Below the pieces are notes generated by a model. It saw only the letters and a list, made by a program, of their open reading frames with translations, searched no databases and was not told the DNA's origin. Positions 1-5,640 of a DNA stretch of 6,929 nucleotides are shown piece by piece. Every line of letters begins with the position of its first letter. The first letter of the stretch is position 1. Made by a program: the position numbers and the translations under genes. Source of the stretch: Deltaproteobacteria bacterium. GTDB taxonomy: Bacteria; Desulfobacterota; Syntrophia; Syntrophales; UBA2210. The stretch spans positions 1-6,929 of the forward strand of contig DSBH01000139.1 of the NCBI GenBank assembly GCA_011056825.1. Direction: 5' to 3'.

Positions 1-1
1 G

Positions 2-577
2 CTTACACATTGCATGGATGAACTGAATATGAAGGGACTGAAGCTTCATCCGGACCACGGCTACTATCCGAACAGTCCTGAAACGTATCGCCTGTTGGAA
101 ATTCTGCAGGAAAAAAAGGGGATCCTTCTGACGCACACCGGTCCGGTCGCTCCTCCCGGCAAAGCGGGTAAATATGCTCATCCGATACTCCTGGACGAAG
201 TCGCGACCGATTTCCCCGATCTCATAATAATCGCCGCGCACATGGGTCAATTCTGGTGGCGCGAATGGGCCGGCTCGGCTTATTACCACCCCAATTTATA
301 CGGTGATCTCGCCGAATGGCAAATCCTGGCCAGGCGGAATCTCGGGTTTTTCCGCAAGGAACTCAGAACAATCATCGACATATGCGGAGTTGAAAAAATA
401 CTCTTCGGTTCCGACGGCCCTATATTTGAGCTCATTGTTCCGGTCGCCGAATGGCTGGATATCCTTCAATCCCTGCCTGACGATACAAGCGACGGCATAC
501 GGTTCACGACGGAAGAGGTGAACGCCATTCTGGGAGGCAACGCCGGACGCATATTGAAACTGCAGGCGCGAGAGTAA
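2..577 (+). CDS. Amidohydrolase-2 family metal-dependent hydrolase, C-terminal part (5' partial)
   Basis: The reading frame is open from the first complete codon at base 2, so the gene starts outside the window and only the last 191 residues or so are present. Visible TIM-barrel landmarks are KGLKLHP near the left edge, a strand ending in ILLTHTG (His codon 134-136), IIIAAHMG (His codon 239-241), and ILFGSDGP (Asp codon 413-415). In the amidohydrolase-2 family (ACMSD, resorcylate decarboxylase and relatives) these strand-end His, His and Asp residues help form the metal site; the usual N-terminal HxH motif would lie upstream of the window. The enzyme probably hydrolyses or decarboxylates a small organic acid in the cytoplasm, but the substrate is not readable. 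No terminator hairpin with a T-tract follows; a 14-bp palindrome starts 8 bp after the stop. Family assignment is good, the specific reaction is unknown. Confidence 0.85.
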   Translation, partial: LTHCMDELNMKGLKLHPDHGYYPNSPETYRLLEILQEKKGILLTHTGPVAPPGKAGKYAHPILLDEVATDFPDLIIIAAHMGQFWWREWAGSAYYHPNLYGDLAEWQILARRNLGFFRKELRTIIDICGVEKILFGSDGPIFELIVPVAEWLDILQSLPDDTSDGIRFTTEEVNAILGGNAGRILKLQARE

Positions 578-885
578 GGTAACACACCGTTCGAACGGTC
601 AGTTCATAGGCGAGTCATATCACGTCGCCCCGCCGCGTCGAAACGGCATGAACTCATGGTTCGACAGGCAGGAACGCGCCCCAGCAGGACAACAACGGGC
701 GCCCGTTTCGTGAAAACGAAAAAACGCGGTTCAGCGATTTCTGCCGGCAACAGCGTATTTCCGCCGGCCGGCGATCCTGCCGGCACGACGGTCCGGTCCA
801 TAAAGCCGTGGAGCATCGGGGAGGGGGAAGCTTTAATAAATCGACTTTTTTGATATTCCAAGCAGTTAACAAAAGGAGCTGAAAA
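578..885. other. Intergenic region with GC-rich palindromes, no convincing gene
   Basis: This 308-bp gap holds a perfect palindrome at 586-599 and a GC-only palindrome CGCCGGCCGGCG at 762-773 flanked by two TGCCGGCA copies (742-749 and 778-785). An open frame at 656-853 (65 codons) has no Shine-Dalgarno sequence and no recognisable domain, so it is not called as a gene. The last 50 bp turn AT-rich before the ribosome site of the next gene. I see no convincing promoter, although the next gene probably needs one here if it is not co-transcribed with the upstream hydrolase. Confidence 0.6.
586..599. promoter_or_regulatory. Perfect 14-bp palindrome, possible operator
   Basis: ACCGTTCGAACGGT is its own reverse complement and starts 8 bp after the stop codon of the amidohydrolase gene. 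With no spacer it would make a poor RNA hairpin and no T-run follows, so an intrinsic terminator is unlikely. Perfect palindromes of this size are typical binding sites of dimeric repressors such as TetR-type proteins. It lies about 290 bp before the isochorismatase-like gene and no promoter is visible next to it, so the operator reading is only a suggestion. Confidence 0.3.
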
Positions 886-1566
886 ATGAAAAAAATCAGT
901 TTTGTTGCTGTTGGCATGTTGCTGGTGTCGGCCTTGATCGCGGGCGGGGCCCTCGCGGATGAACCGAAGAAAATCGACCTGGGAAACCCCGCCCTGGTGG
1001 TCATCGACGTGGCGAACGATGTCTGCCATGAAAAAGGCGCGCTGGCCAAGATGGGCGTCTGGAAATACGGGCAGGACCATGGAACATTCGACAATATCGC
1101 ACGCGCGATAGAACTGGCCGAGAAAAAAAATATCCCCGTAATACGCGTGTGGCTGGAATACCAAAAGGGAGCGCCGGATATTCCCGGAAGGGGGTTCTTC
1201 TTTCTGGCGAAACAGCAGGGTGATCCCCTCACTGAACATACCTGGGGCGCTGAACCTCTCGAAGGCCTTGAATCAAAAGAGGGTCAGATACAGATCATCA
1301 AAAGACGGTTCAACAGTTTTTATAACACCGATTTAAAAAAGTACCTGGACGCGATGGATATCGACACGCTTCTTATCACCGGTGTTTCCTGCCACATGTG
1401 TGTCAACGGAACCATCGTGGGCGCCGTCGATAACGACTATAAGGTTATTGCTCTTCACGATGCCATCGCCGGACCAAGCGAGCCTCTCTGCAGCTTTCTT
1501 TTTACCAAGCTCTGGCCGCTGTGGGCCGTGAGAGTCACGACTGTGGATGAAACTCTCGGCCGGTGA
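886..1566 (+). CDS. Isochorismatase-family cysteine hydrolase with Sec signal peptide
   Basis: The product has 226 residues. It starts with a classic signal peptide: MKK, a hydrophobic stretch to about residue 21, and an A22-L-A24 site before D25, giving a mature periplasmic protein of about 200 residues. The isochorismatase-like fold is recognisable from ALVVIDVANDVCHEKGAL (family catalytic Asp = D41), IIKRRFNSFYNTDL (catalytic Lys = K139) and ITGVSCHMCVNGT (nucleophile C172). Relatives hydrolyse amides, ureido groups or vinyl ethers; the substrate here is unknown. The Gln usual in the IDMQNDF motif is A43, so the substrate pocket may differ. The start is set by AAGGAG at 873-878, seven bases before the ATG. 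It is followed by a long repeat-rich gap and is probably not part of the downstream radical-enzyme operon. The family is secure; export is likely, though most family members are cytoplasmic. Confidence 0.88.
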   Translation: MKKISFVAVGMLLVSALIAGGALADEPKKIDLGNPALVVIDVANDVCHEKGALAKMGVWKYGQDHGTFDNIARAIELAEKKNIPVIRVWLEYQKGAPDIPGRGFFFLAKQQGDPLTEHTWGAEPLEGLESKEGQIQIIKRRFNSFYNTDLKKYLDAMDIDTLLITGVSCHMCVNGTIVGAVDNDYKVIALHDAIAGPSEPLCSFLFTKLWPLWAVRVTTVDETLGR

Positions 1567-1860
1567 CAACGCGATTTTTTTAAAACTTCCCCTCCCCCCG
1601 TTTCCGCGCGTTCACCGTTCATGATCCGGCTCAAATGTTCGATGCCTCCACCCCGGCATCGACACGAAAAACAACATAAAAACGCTTCATGTCGCCACGG
1701 GGCACGTGTCAAAATCAATTCTCACAACGGGCTGTAGAAAATAAATAATATTTTGAAGATGATTTTATTATTTTGCCGACTCGCAATCCCGAATAAGCGA
1801 TTGATTTTCTGCAGAGCATGATATCGAGTCATCAGTATGGAACGTTGCAGTGAGGTCTTT
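1567..1860. other. Intergenic stretch with two stem-loops and an AT-rich segment
   Basis: No gene is supported here. A run of seven T (1575-1581) follows the stop but has no stem before it. A perfect 8-bp stem, TCGATGCC at 1639-1646 with GGCATCGA at 1655-1662 around an 8-base loop, is followed by A-rich rather than T-rich sequence on the + strand, so it is not a standard terminator. From about 1738 the sequence becomes strongly AT-rich and contains an all-AT inverted repeat, AAATAATA at 1743-1750 and TATTATTT at 1766-1773, the latter ending in a short T-run. This could act as a weak terminator or simply be low-GC spacer DNA. Confidence 0.5.
1639..1662. other. Perfect 8-bp stem-loop downstream of the isochorismatase-like gene
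   Basis: The arms TCGATGCC and GGCATCGA pair perfectly around an 8-base loop, 72 bp after the stop codon of the isochorismatase-like gene. It lacks a following T-tract on either strand. A role in 3'-end protection of that mRNA is possible; chance is also possible. Confidence 0.35.
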
Positions 1861-1910
1861 GATTCTGGATACCGGCCCGTGTGCCCGCAAGGGTATTCGC
1901 CGGTATGACG
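1861..1910. repeat. Dispersed extragenic repeat, 'GGATACCGGC ... GCCGGTATGACG' type
   Basis: The segment begins GATTCTGGATACCGGC and ends GCCGGTATGACG, with 8-bp arms ATACCGGC (1869-1876) and GCCGGTAT (1899-1906) around a 22-base centre. I recognise this layout as a common class of small palindromic intergenic repeat in proteobacterial genomes, often mis-called as tiny proteins. Only one copy is visible in the window, so the class assignment rests on recognition rather than on counting. It sits directly before a second, larger inverted-repeat cluster. Confidence 0.55.
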
Positions 1911-2043
1911 ACATTACTGATTTCGAAAGGTTCTTCAAAGGTCTTACAGTATGAAAAGTCGAAGAATATAAAAGAGATGGTGCAGACGCCCGGCCTTCGA
2001 CAGGATCTGTCCCGAGCTTTTGATTTAACCCGGTCATCCCGAG

Positions 2044-2063
2044 TCCTTCGACGGCGCTCAGGA
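2044..2063 (-). repeat. Short palindromic repeat unit, minus-strand copy
   Basis: Read on the minus strand this is TCCT-GA-GCGCCGTC-GA-AGGA: a 4-bp outer stem, facing GA dinucleotides that could form a tandem sheared G.A mismatch, and an 8-base centre. It has the same architecture as the unit at 2094-2117, in opposite orientation. The sequence matches the widespread 'CCTGAGC...GTCGAAGG' extragenic repeat that I recognise from many bacterial genomes. Confidence 0.5.
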
Positions 2064-2093
2064 TGTCCGGTTGTTGACCACACCGTTACCGTT

Positions 2094-2117
2094 CGGCCTG
2101 AGTTTTGTCGAAGGCCG
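2094..2117 (+). repeat. Short palindromic repeat unit, plus-strand copy
   Basis: The unit is CGGCCT-GA-GTTTTGTC-GA-AGGCCG: a perfect 6-bp outer stem, facing GA dinucleotides and an 8-base centre. It pairs in architecture with the minus-strand copy at 2044-2063, with a half copy (CCGGCCTTCGAC) at 1990-2001. The outer stems differ in sequence while the inner GA/GA and GTC are kept, as expected for a family of mobile or structure-conserved palindromes. Confidence 0.5.
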
Positions 2118-2197
2118 GTCGCCGGTGCCCGCTCCCGTTGATCCTTCGATTTTTCGTACTGAAGAATCAAAAATTCACTCTATGTAAAAACAATCTC

Positions 2198-2220
2198 GGA
2201 TGGTGGGTTAGTCACTATCC
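2198..2220. promoter_or_regulatory. Inverted repeat just upstream of the -35 box
   Basis: GGATGGTG (2198-2205) and CACTATCC (2213-2220) are inverted copies apart from one position that could form a G.T pair in RNA, with a 7-base centre. The repeat ends two bases before the TTGACA box at 2223. Its position suits an activator or second repressor site for the regulator promoter, but the sequence does not match the FadR-type operator downstream. It could also be the tail of the repeat-rich region. Confidence 0.3.
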
Positions 2221-2222
2221 TG

Positions 2223-2251
2223 TTGACAGTCGTCTTGAATGCCTGTATTCT
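2223..2251 (+). promoter_or_regulatory. Sigma-70-type promoter of the regulator / radical-enzyme cluster
   Basis: A perfect -35 box TTGACA (2223-2228) is followed after the ideal 17 bp by TATTCT (2246-2251), which matches four of six -10 consensus bases. Transcription would start around 2257-2259, giving a leader of about 30 bases before the ATG at 2287. No comparable promoter is visible between the regulator and the downstream genes, so this may drive the whole cluster. Confidence 0.7.
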
Positions 2252-2255
2252 TAAT

Positions 2256-2268
2256 CTGGTAATACCAG
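2256..2268. promoter_or_regulatory. FadR/GntR-type operator overlapping the predicted transcription start
   Basis: CTGGTAATACCAG is an inverted repeat with 6-bp arms around one central base. Its core, TGGT-AAT-ACCA, fits the known FadR-subfamily GntR operator pattern TNGTNNNACNA and closely resembles sites of E. coli FadR (CTGGTCNGACCAG). It starts four bases after the -10 box and covers the predicted start point, a place where a bound repressor would block initiation. The adjacent downstream gene encodes a FadR-like protein, so autoregulation is the simplest reading. Confidence 0.75.
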
Positions 2269-2276
2269 TTGCCGAC

Positions 2277-2282
2277 GGAGGT
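2277..2282 (+). promoter_or_regulatory. Ribosome binding site that decides the regulator start
   Basis: GGAGGT lies four bases before the ATG at 2287. It falls inside the reading frame that would open at the in-frame TTG at 2269, and that TTG overlaps the operator and has no Shine-Dalgarno sequence of its own. The ATG is therefore the preferred start. Confidence 0.75.
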
Positions 2283-2286
2283 CACG

Positions 2287-3039
2287 ATGTTCGAGTTGCT
2301 GGAACCGATCAGGGCGGATCGTCTGAAGGACGTCTTTATCAAGCGTTTTGAAAAGCTGATACTGTCGGGTGAAATCCAGATCGGGAGGAAACTCCCTTCC
2401 GAACGTGACCTGGCGGCCCGCCTTGGCGTAAGCCGTCCCGTGGTACACGAAGGACTCATTGAACTCGCCTCGAAAGGCCTCGTCACAATGAGACCGCGCG
2501 CCGGCGCCGTCGTGAACGACTACCGCCGCGACGGTTCCCTTCCACTCATCTCGTCCCTGCTGGAATACGGTGAAGGGCGGCTCGACCGCCGCATCGTGGA
2601 AGGCATGATACAGATCAGATCGCTCCTCGAGACACCCCTCGCCCGCGAGGCCGCCCGTAACCGCACGGATAAGCAGCTCCGTGAACTCCGATCAATCGTC
2701 GAGCGGGAACGATCCACCGCCCACGCAAGGAAAGATCTTATCGTCGCCCTTGACTTCGAATTTCATCTCCTGGCGGCCCTTGCCTCGGGAAATGTAATTT
2801 TCCCCCTTCTCATCAATTCGTTCAGGCAGGTCTACACCAACCTCACGGGACAGTTCTTTGAATATCCCGGCGTCATCAACGAGGTGCACCACTATCACGA
2901 ACAATTTTTCGAGGCCGTCGCCGACCGGGACTCGGACCGGGCCGAACGGACCATGCACGACATGCTGGCGCACGGCGAAGAGATGCTGACCGCCATGCTC
3001 GACACGCGGGAATCGAGTCCGGCGGCGTCGGCGGAATAG
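2287..3039 (+). CDS. FadR-like GntR-family transcriptional regulator (FCD ligand domain)
   Basis: The 250-residue protein has an N-terminal winged helix: LSGEIQIGRKLPSERDLAARLGVSRPVVHEGL at about residues 26-57, then SKGLVTMRPRAGAVVND as the wing. An all-helical FCD domain covers about 85-240. LDFEFHLLAALASGN and the following VYTNLTGQFF stretch align by eye with FadR's LDYNIF...ASGN and LYTRIGRHYF. Unlike E. coli FadR, it keeps residues that bind metal and carboxylate ligands in FCD proteins: D156, H160, H204 and H224 or H229. The effector may therefore be a small organic acid rather than a long acyl-CoA; this is inference. A FadR-type operator lies 18 bp upstream, implying autoregulation. 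The glycyl radical enzyme gene starts 81 bp downstream on the same strand and is the likely main target through co-transcription. The C-terminal tail (about 240-250) is Ser/Ala-rich and probably disordered. Confidence 0.9.
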   Translation: MFELLEPIRADRLKDVFIKRFEKLILSGEIQIGRKLPSERDLAARLGVSRPVVHEGLIELASKGLVTMRPRAGAVVNDYRRDGSLPLISSLLEYGEGRLDRRIVEGMIQIRSLLETPLAREAARNRTDKQLRELRSIVERERSTAHARKDLIVALDFEFHLLAALASGNVIFPLLINSFRQVYTNLTGQFFEYPGVINEVHHYHEQFFEAVADRDSDRAERTMHDMLAHGEEMLTAMLDTRESSPAASAE

Positions 3040-3050
3040 CAGGGACAACC

Positions 3051-3080
3051 CCGGTCGCCCGGTCGTTTCAGGCGACACGG
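3051..3080 (+). other. Stem-loop between regulator and radical-enzyme genes
   Basis: CCGGTCGCC (3051-3059) can pair with GGCGAC plus CGG (3071-3080), leaving one bulged A at 3077 and an 11-base loop. No T-run follows, so it should not terminate transcription by itself. A stable structure here could protect the 5' end of a processed enzyme mRNA and allow much higher enzyme than regulator levels. This is inference from position only. Confidence 0.4.
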
Positions 3081-3120
3081 CGAAAGGATCAACACAATCC
3101 CGCCACAAAAGGAGCCCGCC

Positions 3121-5631
3121 ATGAGTGAAGCAACCGCACTGAAACACACCCTCAAAGAACCGCAGGGATTGTCACCTCGAATAACATGGCTTCGCGATTA
3201 TTATTTTCAGGGGAATGACCGGCCCTGGAACAATCAATTCACGGCCTGGTCCACGGGAACACCCTGGGACAACCTTTTCAACGAAATCACCTTTTACATC
3301 GTTCCCGAAACCTTTGTTCTCATGGGACCCATGAGCGGATCATTTCTGCAGAGCGCGCGGACCGTGCCGCTCCACCAGGATTTCTGGAACTGGAGTCTTC
3401 CCGAACGAAGGGCGTGGTTCGTCAGAGAGGTGATCGTCAACCAGGTCCCCGCGGAACTATTGCCGGGCGATCTCATCGCTGGCGGCCGTTTCAACGTGCA
3501 GACGTCCCTCTGCCTCAATGAAAAGGAAGCTCGTGAGTGGGACGGCCTTGTCAGGGGCAGGAAGGGCGCGCGGCGAATGGTGAAATGGTTTCACGATCAC
3601 GGCTACGGCAACGCCGGCGCCACGAGCGGACACATTATTCCGGGACACGAACGCCTGCTCGCGCTGGGCTGGAAGGGCGTCCAGGAGGACTTGCGGGACA
3701 AGTACGACGCCCTTCCCCCGTCCGAACAGCAGGGGTCGAAAGGAGCACAGCTCAGGGCCATGCTTACGGCTTCAACCGTGGCCCGTGACCTTGCGGCGCG
3801 ATATAGCGATCTGTGCCGAAAACTGGCGTCGGAAGAAGCCGACGGCGGGCGGAAAGACGAGCTTGAACGAATGGCGTCGAACCTCGAGCATGTCCCCTGG
3901 GAACCTCCCGCCGACTTCTGGCAGGCGGTGCAGGCCCTCTGGATCAATCACATGCTGGTCATGACCGACGAAAATTATCCCGGCGCGGGAGTTTCATTCG
4001 GGCGCGTCGATCAATACCTCTATCCTTTCTACGAACGTTCCCTGAGGGACGGCATGGATCGTGAATTCGCCAAGGAAATTCTCAAATGTTTCTGGGTCCA
4101 TTGCAACACCGCTTACGACGCCATGATTACCAGCGGTAACCAGGGCATAACGGCGGGCTTCGGCCAGCTTCTCACCCTTTCGGGGCTGGGAAAAGACGGC
4201 CATGATATGACCAACGACCTCACCTACGCGATCCTGGAAGTCATCGATGAGATGTCGCCCATTCTCGAACCGAAGCCGAACGTGCGGCTGCACCGCGATT
4301 CCCCCGACGAACTGCTCGACCGGTGCATCGCCATGATCGAATCAAGCCAGGGATCACCTTTCCTGCTCAACTTCGATGAACGTTCCATGGCGGGAATGCT
4401 TCTCGAAGCGGAAAAGGCGGGAATGCAGGAACGTATTAATCATGAAAACGTCCACGACTACGCGCCCGTCGGCTGTCTTGAGAACACCATGGTGGGCAAT
4501 GACCGTTCCGGCACGGTTGACAACAACATCAACCTGCTGAAAGCGGTTGAACTGGCGCTCACCGGCGGCAGGGATATGCTCCCTTTCCTCGACCCCATGA
4601 CGGGGAAACAGGAAAAGATCAGGCAGGACGGTCCCGATACCGGCGATCCCCGTCGTTTCTCCACGTTCGAAGAATTCTGGCGGGCCTGCGAACGCCAGAC
4701 GGCGTACATCATCAAAAAATGCGTCGATCTTTACGAACTGTCTGAATCCATTCGGGCCCGCTTCTTCCCGACGCCGTACCTGTCCTGCATGGTCGGAGGA
4801 TGCGCTGAAAAAGGCATGGACGTCACGCAGGGCGGCGCCGAGATCAAATTCACCACCATGGAAGCGGTTACCTACGCCACAGCAGTGGACTCGCTTCTCG
4901 CGGTCAAGTACCTGGTTTTCGACAGAAAAGCCTGCACCATGGACGAACTGATTCAGGCCCTGAAAGACAACTGGGCGGGGCATGAAAAACTCCAGGCCAT
5001 GGCAAAAAACCGGGCGCCCAAATACGGGCGGGACGACGACGAAGCGGACCTCATGGCGAAACGGGTGATGGATCTCTGGTGTGACGAGACCTGGAAACAT
5101 ACGACGAAATCGACGGGCCGACAGTTCCGTCCGGGCATGCTGAGCTGGAATTACTGGGCGGGCGACGGCTACATCATGGCGGCGAGCCCCGACGGCAGGC
5201 CGCAGGGACAGTTTCTTTCCAACGCGATATGCCCGTCGAACGGAGCGGACATCAAGGGACCGACCGCCAACACGAATTCCGTGGGAAAGGTCCTGGGCGG
5301 CAAGGCGGAGGACGGAGCAGGCTACTGGGAGGACTACCTTAACTGCCTTCCCAACGGAGCAAGCCACACCATCACGTTCAACCCGTCCATGCTTCGCGAT
5401 CCGGAACACCGCGACAAGTTCAAGGCTTTTTTACGTGCATACGCCGTCAACGGCGGCACATCCATCCAGATCAACATGCTCGACCCGGAGATGCTGCGGG
5501 ACGCCCAGCAACGGCCGGGTGATTACCGCCACCTGCTGGTGCGCATCACCGGCTATAACGCGTACTTCGTCACCGTGGGCAGGGAACTGCAGAACGAGGT
5601 AATCGAACGGATCAGTCACGGAAAATTTTAG
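3121..5631 (+). CDS. Glycyl radical enzyme of the PFL-like family, unassigned substrate
   Basis: The 836-residue size is typical of lyase/dehydratase-type glycyl radical enzymes. The radical site is LVRITGYNAYF with glycine G811 near the C-terminus. The thiyl site is PVGCLENTMVGND with C452 and the general-base candidate E454. Other family blocks are SFGRVDQYLYPFY (292-304), GGCAEKGMDVTQGGAEIKF (559-577), RPGML (670-674), and AASPDGRPQGQFLSNAICPSNG (687-708). CxE is shared with diol and hydroxyproline dehydratases, choline lyase, isethionate lyase and arylacetate decarboxylases. Pyruvate formate-lyase has adjacent cysteines instead, and fumarate-adding enzymes lack CxE. GCLEN in place of the common GCVEP, Thr before the radical Gly, and a Trp-rich N-terminus (WLRDYYFQ, WSTGTPWD, FWNWS) mark a separate branch that I cannot tie to a known reaction. 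The start has AAAAGGAG six bases upstream. No targeting peptide is seen, so the protein is cytosolic. Its activase follows after 9 bp. Confidence 0.95.
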   Translation: MSEATALKHTLKEPQGLSPRITWLRDYYFQGNDRPWNNQFTAWSTGTPWDNLFNEITFYIVPETFVLMGPMSGSFLQSARTVPLHQDFWNWSLPERRAWFVREVIVNQVPAELLPGDLIAGGRFNVQTSLCLNEKEAREWDGLVRGRKGARRMVKWFHDHGYGNAGATSGHIIPGHERLLALGWKGVQEDLRDKYDALPPSEQQGSKGAQLRAMLTASTVARDLAARYSDLCRKLASEEADGGRKDELERMASNLEHVPWEPPADFWQAVQALWINHMLVMTDENYPGAGVSFGRVDQYLYPFYERSLRDGMDREFAKEILKCFWVHCNTAYDAMITSGNQGITAGFGQLLTLSGLGKDGHDMTNDLTYAILEVIDEMSPILEPKPNVRLHRDSPDELLDRCIAMIESSQGSPFLLNFDERSMAGMLLEAEKAGMQERINHENVHDYAPVGCLENTMVGNDRSGTVDNNINLLKAVELALTGGRDMLPFLDPMTGKQEKIRQDGPDTGDPRRFSTFEEFWRACERQTAYIIKKCVDLYELSESIRARFFPTPYLSCMVGGCAEKGMDVTQGGAEIKFTTMEAVTYATAVDSLLAVKYLVFDRKACTMDELIQALKDNWAGHEKLQAMAKNRAPKYGRDDDEADLMAKRVMDLWCDETWKHTTKSTGRQFRPGMLSWNYWAGDGYIMAASPDGRPQGQFLSNAICPSNGADIKGPTANTNSVGKVLGGKAEDGAGYWEDYLNCLPNGASHTITFNPSMLRDPEHRDKFKAFLRAYAVNGGTSIQINMLDPEMLRDAQQRPGDYRHLLVRITGYNAYFVTVGRELQNEVIERISHGKF

Positions 5632-5635
5632 GAAG
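5630..5635 (+). promoter_or_regulatory. Shine-Dalgarno overlapping the enzyme stop codon (translational coupling)
   Basis: AGGAAG begins within the TAG stop (5629-5631) of the radical enzyme and lies five bases before the activase ATG. A ribosome finishing the enzyme would cover this site, so the activase is probably translated by coupling at a level tied to its substrate protein. Confidence 0.65.
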
Positions 5636-5640
5636 CATCC

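Larger units (their letters stand above)
1943..2164. repeat. MITE-like composite element bounded by about 22-bp imperfect inverted repeats
   Basis: The left arm (1943-1964) and the reverse complement of the right arm (2144-2164) agree at all but three positions: two substitutions and one single-base gap. Inside lies a second, perfect 13-bp inverted pair, CCGGCCTTCGACA (1990-2002) and TGTCGAAGGCCGG (2106-2118). The whole unit is about 222 bp with no credible gene; open frames on both strands contain the same LQYEKSK word only because the arms are inverted copies. This resembles a non-autonomous miniature element or two inverted copies of a shorter dispersed repeat. No flanking target-site duplication is obvious to me. 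Confidence 0.6.

Noticed and set aside
656..853. 65-codon open frame on the + strand between the two hydrolase genes
   Set aside because: No Shine-Dalgarno sequence before the ATG, no recognisable domain, and it spans GC-rich palindromes. An overlapping long frame exists on the other strand, as expected in GC-rich DNA.
1575..1581. T-run after the isochorismatase-like gene as intrinsic terminator
   Set aside because: No GC-rich stem precedes it within the needed distance.
1861..2164. CRISPR array
   Set aside because: The repeats are inverted rather than direct, are not regularly spaced, and occur only two or three times.
1832..2170. Open frames on both strands in the intergenic repeat region
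   Set aside because: They contain the same short peptide word because they read through inverted repeat arms, and they have no plausible ribosome sites. The DNA is better explained as dispersed repeats.
2269..2286. TTG at 2269 as start of the regulator gene
   Set aside because: It overlaps the operator, sits only about 10 bases from the predicted transcription start and lacks a Shine-Dalgarno sequence, while the ATG at 2287 has GGAGGT.
4354..5409. 351-codon open frame on the minus strand inside the radical enzyme gene
   Set aside because: The + strand frame here is a complete, motif-rich enzyme. Long antisense frames arise from its GC-rich third positions, and the antisense protein shows no family motif.
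3121..5631. Pyruvate formate-lyase or benzylsuccinate/alkylsuccinate synthase identity
   Set aside because: The thiyl site is GCLE with a single Cys and a Glu two residues later. Pyruvate formate-lyase has two adjacent cysteines, the fumarate-adding enzymes lack the CxE motif, and the activase has the ferredoxin insert that the PFL activase lacks.
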